In this document: piece after piece, positions 35,734-44,387 of the stretch | Layout of the letters: each line of letters opens with the position of its first letter | Position numbering within the stretch: the stretch's first letter is position 1 | Program-made: the position numbers and the translations under genes | Assembly (NCBI RefSeq): GCF_900167375.1 | Contig: NZ_FUWY01000001.1 | Span: 62,001 to 126,000 of the forward strand | Direction: 5' to 3' | From: Anaerorhabdus furcosa | GTDB taxonomy: Bacteria; Bacillota_I; Bacilli_A; Erysipelotrichales; Erysipelotrichaceae | DNA: 64,000 nucleotides | Notes under the pieces: generated by a model | Databases searched by the model: none | What the model was told of the DNA's origin: nothing | What the model saw: only the letters and a program-made list of their open reading frames with translations

Positions 35734-36777
35734 TTATTTTTGTAGTGATGCGAATAAATCAGTATATTTTGTAGCAAGTGCATCTTTGTTACTATTTACC
35801 CATTCACGATCTTCATCAATTGTTGTAATTTCAGCAATTGGAGTCATGTAATCAGCTGTTTGTGCTTCAGCTAATGCTGGACGATTTGTTAAAGTTGTAC
35901 CAAAAATATCTTGTACTTCTGGAGTTAAGATAAAGTCGATGAATTTTTTAGCATTATCCATGTTCTTAGCACCTTTGATAATTCCAGATGTTGCAGGTAA
36001 ATAAACTGCTCCTTCAGTTGGATATACTAATTCAACATTAGCACCATCACGAACAAGTTGAGCACATGGATCTTCATAAGATAAACCAACAATCATTTCC
36101 CCATCAGCAACTGATTTGTAAACAGCACTTGAACCAGAAGCAACTTTACCATCAAGTTGTTCAATTAATTTTCCTACATAATCCCATGCTTCTTCAGATT
36201 CATATCCACCCATTGCAAGTAAGATATTTGTTAATTGTGCAAATGCACTTGAAGATGTTGCAGGGTCTCCCATTGCAATCTTTCCTTTTAAAGCAGGATT
36301 TAATAAATCTTCATAGCTTTCAATCTTAATATCACCAATAAGATCTTTATTCACGATTAATACACTACCATCAAGAACATAGCTTGTCGTGAAACCTGAT
36401 TTGTTTTGATATGCTTCAGGTAATGTTGCATCTGCTGGAGATACATAAGATTCCCATAAATCAGGGTTTGAAATGTATTGAGAGTGAGCTCCACCAAACA
36501 TGATATCTGCATATGGATCATCCTTCTCTGATTGAATACGTTTAATTAATTCACCTGTTCCTGCTTGAATAACTTCAACTTCTACGCCGTATGTTTCTTC
36601 AAATAAAGGAATAACTGAATTCATTAACCCTTCACTGTTTGGAGAATAAACAACTAGTTTACCAGTTGCTGCAGCATCTCCACTTGGTGTACTTTCTGCT
36701 GGTTTTGCTGGACTTGAACATCCTGCAACAGACAATAACATCGCTGCCATTAAAACTAATGATAGAAACTTTTTCAT
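35734..36777 (-). CDS. Periplasmic-type binding lipoprotein, AfuA/FbpA-like
   Basis: 347 residues with a lipoprotein signal ending at SVAGC (Cys20) and a type II solute-binding fold (KLVVYSPNSEGLMNSVIPLFEE, IMFGGAHSQYI). The sequence lacks the obvious adjacent tyrosine pair that binds iron in FbpA. AfuA and HptA, which bind hexose phosphates, share this family. Upstream are a CcpA-type operator and a two-component system, so a phosphorylated sugar is a good candidate. GGAGGG precedes the ATG. Confidence 0.85.
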   Translation of the reverse strand: MKKFLSLVLMAAMLLSVAGCSSPAKPAESTPSGDAAATGKLVVYSPNSEGLMNSVIPLFEETYGVEVEVIQAGTGELIKRIQSEKDDPYADIMFGGAHSQYISNPDLWESYVSPADATLPEAYQNKSGFTTSYVLDGSVLIVNKDLIGDIKIESYEDLLNPALKGKIAMGDPATSSSAFAQLTNILLAMGGYESEEAWDYVGKLIEQLDGKVASGSSAVYKSVADGEMIVGLSYEDPCAQLVRDGANVELVYPTEGAVYLPATSGIIKGAKNMDNAKKFIDFILTPEVQDIFGTTLTNRPALAEAQTADYMTPIAEITTIDEDREWVNSNKDALATKYTDLFASLQK

Positions 36778-36807
36778 TTTTAGATTTCCCTCCTGTTTCT
36801 TACCCTA

Positions 36808-36836
36808 ATTATAAAAAGGTTGCAAACGCTTTCATA
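36808..36836 (-). promoter_or_regulatory. Promoter of the afu-like operon
   Basis: TATAAT on the minus strand (36813-36808); the -35 position (36836-36831) reads TATGAA, a poor match, which suggests need for an activator. It overlaps the cre site. Confidence 0.5.
36821..36834 (-). promoter_or_regulatory. Catabolite-responsive element (cre, CcpA site)
   Basis: TGAAAGCGTTTGCA on the minus strand matches the cre consensus TGWAARCGYTWNCW at every position. It overlaps the -35 region of the binding-protein promoter, so CcpA-HPr-Ser-P would repress the operon when a preferred sugar is present. Confidence 0.8.
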
Positions 36837-36882
36837 TGGTATTATTCTACAAATTTGTCCACTTTCAAAAACCAAAACAAAA

Positions 36883-36898
36883 GCTACTAACAAGTAGC
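36883..36898 (-). terminator. Terminator of the two-component system
   Basis: GCTACT, loop AACA, AGTAGC; minus-strand TTTTGTTTT follows. The regulator stop codon is within it. Confidence 0.75.
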
Positions 36899-37666
36899 CT
36901 TCGCAAATTCTTTTGGTGAACACCCAATATACTTATTGAATACAATATTAAAATACTTATAATTTTTAAATCCCGTTAACTCAGCAATTCTATAAATTGG
37001 CTGCTTTTTCTCTTTAATTAGCTTAACAGCCACTAGTATTCGATAACGGTTTAGGTAATCATTGAATGTCGTTCCTGTTTCACTTTTAAACTTATTATTT
37101 AATAAGGTAGCACTACATTGAAGTTTTTCCACTAAATCATACATAATTATTTTATTAGGATAATTTTGTTGAATATATTCAATCATTTGTGCCACAACAA
37201 CTGATTTATCACTTAAAATTAATAGACTATCATCCAATACATTACTTTCTGTAATCTCATCTTTCTTTGATATTTGATACAAGTAACTCTTTCGCATTTC
37301 AATTTGTTCAATTGCTCTAATTAAAGCATTCTTTAACTCTTGATGATCTACAGGTTTGAGTAAATACTCACTTACACCGAAACGAATGGCTTGTTTAGCA
37401 TAATCGAATTCATTATAACCTGAAACTACAATTGCACTGTAATTGAATTCTTCTGAAGTTTGTTTGATCATTTCAAATCCATTAAGAATTGGCATGTTGA
37501 TATCTACCAATACAATATCTGGATGATGTTCTTTTATTTTCTCTATTCCTTCTAAACCATTCTCAGCCTCTGAAACAACATTACAGTCAAAATCAGCCCA
37601 ATTAATTGAATAAATTAAACCTTTACGAATAAGTGCTTCATCTTCAACAATCAATACTTTATACAT
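36887..37666 (-). CDS. Response regulator with AraC-type DNA-binding domain (YesN-like)
   Basis: 259 residues. The receiver domain (1-125) has the acidic pair ED, phosphoacceptor D55 in VLVDINMP and K105 in LLKPV. The C-terminal two helix-turn-helix AraC domain (about 165-258) includes FNDYLNRYRILVAVKLIKE and GFKNYKYFNIVFNKYIGCSPKEF. It should activate the adjacent transporter. The start at 37666 follows GGAGGAATAAG and the preceding kinase gene ends one base upstream. Confidence 0.9.
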   Translation of the reverse strand: MYKVLIVEDEALIRKGLIYSINWADFDCNVVSEAENGLEGIEKIKEHHPDIVLVDINMPILNGFEMIKQTSEEFNYSAIVVSGYNEFDYAKQAIRFGVSEYLLKPVDHQELKNALIRAIEQIEMRKSYLYQISKKDEITESNVLDDSLLILSDKSVVVAQMIEYIQQNYPNKIIMYDLVEKLQCSATLLNNKFKSETGTTFNDYLNRYRILVAVKLIKEKKQPIYRIAELTGFKNYKYFNIVFNKYIGCSPKEFAKATC

Positions 37667-37667
37667 C

Positions 37668-39329
37668 TTATTCCTCCAACCTAATATGAATCGCAATCTT
37701 TGTACCAATACCTACCCGTGAAGATATTGTTAAACTAGAACTATCTTTATATTGAAGATATAATCGCTTCGCGACATTTGCAAGTCCGATATGACTTGTT
37801 TGATTAATTTCTTTGGAATTAATAATCTCATTAATTTTACTTAACTCTTCACCATTCATACCTTCCCCATTATCTTCTACCTCAATGATTAATTGGTCAT
37901 CAATAATATCTGCAGTAATCCAAATGGATAAGGTATTCTTTGTTTTAAAGTTATGCTTTATGCTATTTTCAATTAATGGTTGGATAATTAGTTTAGGTAT
38001 TACACAATCATAACAACTTTCATCTATCTTAATTGTATAATCAAATCTTTCTTGAAACCTAACTTTATTGATATCAAGAAAACTACGTATATATTCAATA
38101 TCTTCTCTTATAGAAACCTTATCTTCACCGTTGGATATACTATAACGTAAGATTTTAGTCAATTTAAATATCAAGTCACTCGCAACATTTTGATCCATGA
38201 TCATTGTATAACGAATTGTCTCCAGTGTATTGTATAAGAAATGAGGGTTGAATTGTGCTTGAAGTTGTTTAATTTCCATTAGTCTTCTTAAATCCAACAA
38301 CTGTTCATTTCTTTCAGCTAAATGATGGATTTCCTTAATCATGTCATTGGTCTCATTCGCAATGACTTCAAATTCATCATCCGTAGAAATAACAATTTCT
38401 TGAATCTCTCCCTTTTTTACTTTATCCATTTCATTTAATAAGATTGATAAAGATTTGGTTGTATTTTGTGAAATACGTTTTGCATAGTAATCCAGTAAAA
38501 AGGCAATTGCACCGATAGCTAGAAGGATGAAAATCACAAAAGTTCCTCGATCAATCATATCTTCTTTATACAATAAACTAATAAATTTATAACCATCTTG
38601 CGATTTAATTTTCGTTGCATAATTTAAATTATTAATTTTAACCATGGTATCATCAATGTTAAATGATATCTTTCGCATCTGTTTTACTAATTGGCTCTCA
38701 GTGCTCGCAACAACTTGATTTTTGGAATCCAAGATGACAAAATGATCTGCTGGTTTTCTTTCAATGTAATTAATCAAATTAGAATCCTTCATATAATATA
38801 ACGCAATAGTATTGTTTGGAAGTTTCCCTGCAACAACAGTAAATTCATGATAATTCCCATTGATTTTTGCATAATAATTTAATGTTACATTATCGTTTTC
38901 ATTCTCTAAATTACGATAGATTAACTTCTGATAGCTTCTATTTACTGCATCGAAGCTTTCATTTTGAAAACTTGTAAAAACAATTTCCATATCCGTATTC
39001 AATAAAACTAAATCAAAATTAAATTCCGTAATGTTGTTTATATGATAAAGCTCTTTATAAATAATTGAATCATCTTCTGGATGATTTAAAAAGAATAAAA
39101 TATCATCACTTTGATTCATGCTCGCAATGCTTTCATTGCAGGAAATTACTAGTGAATTAAATTGATTTCGTATTGTATCATTGCTTGTATTAAGTTTTCT
39201 TTCATTGTTGTAATTTTCATAATAATTCGCAACAATAGTAAAAATAACAATTGCACCCAAAACAATCACAAGCGTATTCTTTAAGATTTGCTTTCGTAGT
39301 TTTTCCTCGAATCGATTCTTCTTATTCAT
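37668..39329 (-). CDS. Membrane sensor histidine kinase, YesM-like
   Basis: 553 residues. Two transmembrane helices (about 15-36 and 262-281) enclose a ~225-residue extracellular sensor. A HAMP region precedes the His_kinase domain with the phosphoacceptor H363 in QAQFNPHFLYNTLE; the ATP-binding N box is IIQPLIENSIKHN and the G box is DNGEGM. It pairs with the regulator 1 base downstream. Related kinases (HptS, YesM) sense sugars or sugar phosphates, some through a binding protein. Promoter-like TTGCAC (39385-39380) and TAAAAT (39362-39357) are 17 bases apart. Confidence 0.9.
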   Translation of the reverse strand: MNKKNRFEEKLRKQILKNTLVIVLGAIVIFTIVANYYENYNNERKLNTSNDTIRNQFNSLVISCNESIASMNQSDDILFFLNHPEDDSIIYKELYHINNITEFNFDLVLLNTDMEIVFTSFQNESFDAVNRSYQKLIYRNLENENDNVTLNYYAKINGNYHEFTVVAGKLPNNTIALYYMKDSNLINYIERKPADHFVILDSKNQVVASTESQLVKQMRKISFNIDDTMVKINNLNYATKIKSQDGYKFISLLYKEDMIDRGTFVIFILLAIGAIAFLLDYYAKRISQNTTKSLSILLNEMDKVKKGEIQEIVISTDDEFEVIANETNDMIKEIHHLAERNEQLLDLRRLMEIKQLQAQFNPHFLYNTLETIRYTMIMDQNVASDLIFKLTKILRYSISNGEDKVSIREDIEYIRSFLDINKVRFQERFDYTIKIDESCYDCVIPKLIIQPLIENSIKHNFKTKNTLSIWITADIIDDQLIIEVEDNGEGMNGEELSKINEIINSKEINQTSHIGLANVAKRLYLQYKDSSSLTISSRVGIGTKIAIHIRLEE

Positions 39330-39393
39330 AATTTCCCCTGTTTACTACTTTCATCCATTTTATAATTTTTAATGAGTGAGTGCAAACTAGAAA

Positions 39394-39415
39394 AAAAAAG
39401 TTCCGTAGAACTTTT
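39394..39415 (-). terminator. Terminator of the chromate-transporter pair
   Basis: AAAGTTC, loop CGTA, GAACTTT; the minus-strand side continues as a run of nine or more T residues. Confidence 0.8.
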
Positions 39416-39989
39416 ATTTTAAAATAGTAGGTAAATAAGCCAGTGTTCCGATAATCCCTGTTCCAAAAATAATTGTGATTGCATTCATTTTGTACTTTCT
39501 TAGTAAAAACAAAGCACCAATAAACAAGATGAATTCAATGACTCTAAAATTACCAAAGACAATTGATTTTAAGTCTGAGTTGAATAAACCCAACACAAGA
39601 ATTGATAAGCCAGCCGAAGCAATCATTGCAACAACAGCTGGACGAAGAGCTGCAAGAACAGTTTGAACGCCACTAAAATTACGATATTTATAATAGAAAT
39701 GAGCAAGTAATAAACAGATAATGAATGCTGGAATTACACAACCTATAGTGCATATGAGTGCTCCAATTGGTCCTGCAAGTTGAGTTCCAACAAATGTAGC
39801 TGAGTTAATTGAAATTGGACCAGGGGTCATTTCTGCAATAGTAATTAAGTCCGTAAACCCAGCCATTGTCATTAATTGATGAACATTTACAATTTGATTT
39901 TGAATTAGTGGAATAGCTGCATATCCGCCGCCCACTGAAAACAACCCTACCTGAATAAAGCTGATAAATAGCTTGAATAATAAAATCAT
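39414..39989 (-). CDS. Chromate transporter (CHR) half, second subunit
   Basis: 191 residues, about six helices. FSVGGGYAAIPLIQNQIV and MTPGPISINSATFVG are the CHR-family blocks (GGG and PGP motifs). Two short CHR proteins form the heteromeric unit that longer ChrA proteins carry in one chain. They expel chromate in some bacteria; in others the true substrate is uncertain. The start overlaps the first subunit by 4 bases (ATGA). Confidence 0.85.
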   Translation of the reverse strand: MILLFKLFISFIQVGLFSVGGGYAAIPLIQNQIVNVHQLMTMAGFTDLITIAEMTPGPISINSATFVGTQLAGPIGALICTIGCVIPAFIICLLLAHFYYKYRNFSGVQTVLAALRPAVVAMIASAGLSILVLGLFNSDLKSIVFGNFRVIEFILFIGALFLLRKYKMNAITIIFGTGIIGTLAYLPTILK

Positions 39990-40576
39990 TCAGTGACACC
40001 AACCTTCCCCTTATTTCCATATAAATTGAAAAGTAAATCAATTATTCCTATAACTAAACACGCAAGAATAATAATCATTGCACTTATATTTAAGACAACT
40101 GCACAAAAGAAAGCAGTCCCCATAAGTCCAATGTAAAGTACACGTTGTGTAGCACATACATTTTTCGCAAGATTTAATACTACATCGAAGATTACAGCTG
40201 CAACACCAGCACGCATTACTTGAAGAGCAGTTGCAATGTATACATTTGATCTAAATTGTTCATAAAATACAGCAATAACTGAAATGATGACAAATGGCGG
40301 AATAATTGTACCTAAAACTGCTACAAAAGAACCTAAAATCCCACCCATTCTATATCCCAATATTACTGATGCATTAACAGGTATTGGCCCTGGTGATGAT
40401 TGTGCTATTGCGGTAACATCTAACATTTCATCTTCTGCTAGCCAACCTAGTTTTTCAACAAACTCTTTTTTCATTAAAGATACGATGACAAATCCTCCAC
40501 CAAATGTACAAGCACTTAACATAAATGTTGAACAAAATAGTTGCCAAAGCATCTTTTTATCAGCCTTTTTCTTCAT
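39986..40576 (-). CDS. Chromate transporter (CHR) half, first subunit
   Basis: 196 residues, about six helices. FMLSACTFGGGFVIVSLM and AQSSPGPIPVNASVILGYR match CHR motifs, showing a repeat relation to its partner. It diverges from a LysR-type gene, and the 110-base intergenic region has two dyads that fit LysR binding. Control by that regulator is likely. Confidence 0.85.
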   Translation of the reverse strand: MKKKADKKMLWQLFCSTFMLSACTFGGGFVIVSLMKKEFVEKLGWLAEDEMLDVTAIAQSSPGPIPVNASVILGYRMGGILGSFVAVLGTIIPPFVIISVIAVFYEQFRSNVYIATALQVMRAGVAAVIFDVVLNLAKNVCATQRVLYIGLMGTAFFCAVVLNISAMIIILACLVIGIIDLLFNLYGNKGKVGVTE

Positions 40577-40595
40577 TTCTATCTCCCCTTATTGT

Positions 40596-40610
40596 TTATC
40601 AATGTGATAA
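40596..40610. promoter_or_regulatory. LysR-type dyad 1 between chr genes and lysR-type gene
   Basis: TTATCA, ATG, TGATAA: a 15-base inverted repeat. It is close to the divergent chr start. Confidence 0.45.
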
Positions 40611-40628
40611 ATATACCATGGCTTTTAT

Positions 40629-40643
40629 ATAATTACTAATTAT
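40629..40643. promoter_or_regulatory. LysR-type dyad 2 (T-N11-A)
   Basis: ATAATTA, C, TAATTAT: a perfect 15-base palindrome with the T-N11-A arrangement of LysR boxes, midway between the divergent genes. Confidence 0.55.
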
Positions 40644-40686
40644 GATATATTATATTATATAAATATTTGTTATATGAGGAGGTACA

Positions 40687-41571
40687 ATGTTAGATTCTAA
40701 AATTGAAACATTTTTAGCAGTTGTGAAATACGAAAGTTATACAGCAACTGCACAAGAATTACACATGACTCAACCCGCAGTAACACAACACATTCATAAA
40801 CTTGAAGATTATTATGGCTGCAAACTTGTTGATAGTTCTAAGCGATCAATTAAATTAACAGATGCAGGAAATTTACTTTATGAATATCTTAGCCTTCAAC
40901 AAGCAAACGAAAAACATTTTATGAGTATGTTGCATAAAACAAAACAACCTCTTTGTGTCGGAGCATCGTTATCAATCGCTGATTTCTATTTATCACGATT
41001 GATGACAAAGAAATTTTCTACTGATAACGAACGAACTCGTATCTCCGTCGAAAACACTACGTCCCTTATTCACAAACTACATACTGGAGAATTGGACTGT
41101 GCTTTGGTTGAAGGTCTTTTCAATAATCAAATGTTTAACACCAGAATATTAATTGAAGTACCTTTCATTGCGGTTGTTTCCTCTACACATCCGCTCGCTG
41201 GAAAAACAATTAGCCTTAATCAATTACATGAATATCCGCTTGTATTAAGAGAACCTGAATCGGGTACAAGAGAAATATTAGAAAATTGGTTAGCGTCTAA
41301 AAATGATTGTTGCCAATCTTTTAAAGAAATTATTGAACTTGGAAGTTTTACCTTAATAAAAGAAATAGTCTTGAACTCAAATGCAGTCACATTCTTATAT
41401 GAAGGTGTTGTTCAAAATGAACTTGCTCATGGTACTTTAAAAAGAGTAAATATAAAAGATTTTAATTTACATCATCCATTTCATTTTGTATTTAGAAAAG
41501 GTGATCCGCAAACAAATCACCTTCTTGATTTCTATGAACTTTTAAATGAAAATTTTAAAGCACTCGACTAG
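40687..41571 (+). CDS. LysR-family transcriptional regulator
   Basis: 294 residues. The N-terminal winged helix has FLAVVKYESYTATAQELHMT and PAVTQHIHKLEDYYGCKL (residues ~9-48). The remaining ~200 residues form the ligand-binding domain of the CysB/CbbR class. AGGAGG precedes the ATG. It diverges from the chromate-transporter pair, its probable target; the ligand is unknown. Its stop overlaps the Hpt gene by 4 bases. Confidence 0.9.
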   Translation: MLDSKIETFLAVVKYESYTATAQELHMTQPAVTQHIHKLEDYYGCKLVDSSKRSIKLTDAGNLLYEYLSLQQANEKHFMSMLHKTKQPLCVGASLSIADFYLSRLMTKKFSTDNERTRISVENTTSLIHKLHTGELDCALVEGLFNNQMFNTRILIEVPFIAVVSSTHPLAGKTISLNQLHEYPLVLREPESGTREILENWLASKNDCCQSFKEIIELGSFTLIKEIVLNSNAVTFLYEGVVQNELAHGTLKRVNIKDFNLHHPFHFVFRKGDPQTNHLLDFYELLNENFKALD

Positions 41572-41918
41572 ATTTTCTTACCTAATTCTTCAATAAATTC
41601 AGTATAGGATTGATCAAAGTCATCTACCCTATCCTTGACTCCATCAAAAGAGCTATTTCTTAATATCTCAACAATTTGAGATATTTTTTCATAGTATGGA
41701 GTAAAACTCAAATTCGCAAGAATACCTTTTAAAGTATGTGCTTTAAAAAATGCATTCTTAATATCTTGTTCTTCAATTGCCTTCTTTAACTCGTTTAGAT
41801 TTTGATCATTTAGTATAAGTTCAATACAACTGCGGTAAAATTCTGCATCATTATTTAGTCGATTAAGTGCAGCTTGTGTATCACAACCTTGCTCTTTCAA
41901 ATAAGTTAAATAATCCAT
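41568..41918 (-). CDS. Free-standing Hpt phosphotransfer protein
   Basis: 116 residues, all helical. The phosphorylated His is H61 in FFKAHTLKGILANL, the standard Hpt sequence. Such proteins pass phosphate between receivers. It starts three bases after the REC-GGDEF gene ends, so the pair is likely one relay arm: REC (D54 of that protein) with Hpt. The cognate kinase is not visible in this window. Confidence 0.85.
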   Translation of the reverse strand: MDYLTYLKEQGCDTQAALNRLNNDAEFYRSCIELILNDQNLNELKKAIEEQDIKNAFFKAHTLKGILANLSFTPYYEKISQIVEILRNSSFDGVKDRVDDFDQSYTEFIEELGKKI

Positions 41919-41920
41919 AA

Positions 41921-43141
41921 TTATTCCCTCTCCACCTCAATTATTGCTTGAACCTTTGCACAATTAGAAACTCCCCAATGAGTTCTAGAAGCTAATAAAA
42001 TGTACTTCTTATCTCCTACAAAGAATTCTTTATTCAATTCCTCTTTGTCTCGAATTTCTTTATTAATCTTGTTAATTACACTTTGAAGTCTAAAATATGT
42101 TGCAATATCACCTTCTACAAACTCTGCTTTATCACGAATGATTGAAGCAATTTTTTTATTTGCATAATAAATATATCCTGTTTCCATATCTGATATATAA
42201 ATATAAGCATTCAATGCATCTAGAATCCATTCTTTTCCAACAAATGATTCACATCGTGATAATATTTCTTGACCTTCTAAATAAAAACAACTCTTCGATT
42301 TACCCAATCGTTTTGCATTGTATAATGCTTCATCTGCATGCAGGTAAATTTCACTACGTGAAGTACCATGTTCTGGATAATAAGATATTCCAATTGAACA
42401 AGATGGAACTTCACCTTCATATTGTGACATTGATTTATTAAAAGTTCGAATGATACCATCAGCTATTTCTTTTGCTTTTTCTTTATATTCTATGTTTTTT
42501 AATAAAACAATGAATTCATCACCACCAAGTCGACCTATCGCATGCTCACCATGGCACTCATCCAGCATGATATTCGCAAACTCGATTAATACTTTATCAC
42601 CAAAGAAATGTCCATATACATCATTTACCCGTTTAAAATTATCAATATCAATAATCATGAGTGCCGCAGGTTTCTTTGATTCTATAAGGTATGTTTCTAT
42701 TTCATGTCGAAAAGCTGCACGATTTAATAAGCCCGTAAGTCCATCTGTTCTACCAGCGCGTATTGCACGTGTTAATTCCAATGTATTTTTCAAGCGATTA
42801 CGGATAATTGCTGGATTATATGGTTTTTCAAGAAAATCAATAGCACCGGCTTCAATGATTCTTTCTTCAACATGTTTTGATTCAATTCCAGTCATAGCAA
42901 TTACTGGAATTTCTTGGTATTCTTTAATCTTCTTAAATTGTTCTAAAAATTCATACCCATCCATTACTGGCATCACAATATCTAATAAAATTGCATGAAT
43001 ATCTTGATAATTATCTTCAAGAATATCCAAAGCTTCTTTTCCATTTGAAGCTTGCAAATAATTATATTTATTAGTCAAACATTCTATTAAAATTTTGCGA
43101 TTTACATCAACATCTTCAACGATTAAAATTGTATCTTTCAT
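41921..43141 (-). CDS. Response regulator with GGDEF diguanylate cyclase and C-terminal sensor-like domain
   Basis: 406 residues. Receiver domain 1-120 with D54 (LLDIVMP) and K106; GGDEF domain about 125-285 with intact G206GDEF and DIDNFKRVND. The product would be cyclic di-GMP. No RxxD inhibitory site is seen five residues before GGDEF. The last ~115 residues (from about 295) look like a PAS-type domain (YIYISDMETGYIYYANKK). Upstream is the filament operon with a GGDEF-like regulator, so cyclic di-GMP control of surface structures is plausible. Confidence 0.9.
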   Translation of the reverse strand: MKDTILIVEDVDVNRKILIECLTNKYNYLQASNGKEALDILEDNYQDIHAILLDIVMPVMDGYEFLEQFKKIKEYQEIPVIAMTGIESKHVEERIIEAGAIDFLEKPYNPAIIRNRLKNTLELTRAIRAGRTDGLTGLLNRAAFRHEIETYLIESKKPAALMIIDIDNFKRVNDVYGHFFGDKVLIEFANIMLDECHGEHAIGRLGGDEFIVLLKNIEYKEKAKEIADGIIRTFNKSMSQYEGEVPSCSIGISYYPEHGTSRSEIYLHADEALYNAKRLGKSKSCFYLEGQEILSRCESFVGKEWILDALNAYIYISDMETGYIYYANKKIASIIRDKAEFVEGDIATYFRLQSVINKINKEIRDKEELNKEFFVGDKKYILLASRTHWGVSNCAKVQAIIEVERE

Positions 43142-43191
43142 GTGGTCTCCTGCTAGAGTTCTATTGTAATAATTATACTACAAGTTAAAAA

Positions 43192-43216
43192 AATAGACAC
43201 CTTTTTTGTGTCTATT
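43192..43216 (-). terminator. Terminator of the filament operon
   Basis: AATAGACAC (43192-43200) pairs with GTGTCTATT (43208-43216); the minus strand then runs TTTTTTTAA. The BTAD gene stop lies inside the stem. Confidence 0.87.
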
Positions 43217-44387
43217 CATGTGTTTCAATTGTTGGTAAATGATTTACATCATCTACAGCATTCAATGATTTTTCATAGTAATAAACTCTAGCATTTTTAC
43301 TTGGCACCTTACTATAAAATTTCTTTTGAATACGATCAATTACGACAAATATATCTTCTAAATTCTTAACTTCCACTAATAAACCAAAGTTATTTGTTAC
43401 AAAACTTGTATAAATATCAGTTCGTCTTAAAGTATCCAATATAACATTTTCAAAAGTTTCATGAAGATGAGTTTGTTTTCCCTTAATATCTTTTAGTTCA
43501 AATACTATAATGTGATAATTTGCTTTATCTCTTCTAGATTTTCTTACATAGACTTGATATAACTTTTTAAATGTAAGTTGCGAACAAAATAATGGTCCAT
43601 TTGCAATAAGATCTTCTTCAAATTCCTTCGGAATTTCTTCAATATGTACTGCTTTTGCAGTTTGTTGATCTCCCATAAACAAGCTGCGAATGTTATCACC
43701 TAATGGGATACCTAGTTCTTCATTGAATTTTCTAGACATCTTTTCAAAGTAAGTAAGTGCCTTGTTATATTCTCTAGTTTCAATCAATGCTTTACAATAA
43801 TATAAAATAAGAGTTTCCGAGAAAGGATCTTTATCTAATGATTTTCTACAAACTTCAATTAATGTTTTATAATCTGGGTCTTTCTTTTCAAGTTCGTCTG
43901 AACAAACAGTAACAATCATCTTATTGAATAGTTCATTAAAGTATTCACGAATTGATAAAATCCATTCATCACTAAATTCTGCAAGAAATTGTCCATAATT
44001 TGCATCAACATTTCCTAATAAGCTTAAATCTCTAGATTCAGTAATCTTTTTATAATCATTTTCATAAGCATCCAAATCAACTTTTACCTCTAAAGCAGGA
44101 TTCAACATATATCCCATTTTAGAAGTAATAATCCAATCATACTCACATATTTTTGCCAATTCATTTCTTAATCTAAATATCGCATATTTAATAGCACTAT
44201 TTGGGTTTTCACTTTCTGGCCAAAATGAATCAATTAACATATCTTTCGATATAATGCGATTTCTATGATATACAAAATAGGCTAATAAGCTTGATAGTTG
44301 TCTACCCAATACATCAGCAGCATCGATCGTACTCCCTGATATTTCGATATAGAATTTCCCCAATGTTTTAAATTCTATTGTATTCAT
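43212..44387 (-). CDS. BTAD transcriptional regulator with degenerate GGDEF-like C-terminus
   Basis: 391 residues. Residues 1-95 form an OmpR/SARP-type winged helix (IEFKTLGKFYIEISG, NSAIKYAIFRLRNELA). Residues ~100-245 form a bacterial transcriptional activation domain of TPR-like helices. Residues ~265-375 follow the order of a GGDEF domain (LTFKKLY, HIIVFELKDIKG, LDTLRRTDIYTSFVTNNFGLLVEV) but the GGDEF signature is replaced by TNNFG, so it cannot make cyclic di-GMP and may bind it or only hold fold. It overlaps pilT by 4 bases and ends the filament operon. Confidence 0.82.
   Translation of the reverse strand: MNTIEFKTLGKFYIEISGSTIDAADVLGRQLSSLLAYFVYHRNRIISKDMLIDSFWPESENPNSAIKYAIFRLRNELAKICEYDWIITSKMGYMLNPALEVKVDLDAYENDYKKITESRDLSLLGNVDANYGQFLAEFSDEWILSIREYFNELFNKMIVTVCSDELEKKDPDYKTLIEVCRKSLDKDPFSETLILYYCKALIETREYNKALTYFEKMSRKFNEELGIPLGDNIRSLFMGDQQTAKAVHIEEIPKEFEEDLIANGPLFCSQLTFKKLYQVYVRKSRRDKANYHIIVFELKDIKGKQTHLHETFENVILDTLRRTDIYTSFVTNNFGLLVEVKNLEDIFVVIDRIQKKFYSKVPSKNARVYYYEKSLNAVDDVNHLPTIETHE

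Noticed and set aside
32961-36777. Ferric-iron transporter annotation
   Set aside because: Kept only as family similarity: a perfect cre site and a sugar-type two-component system argue for another substrate.
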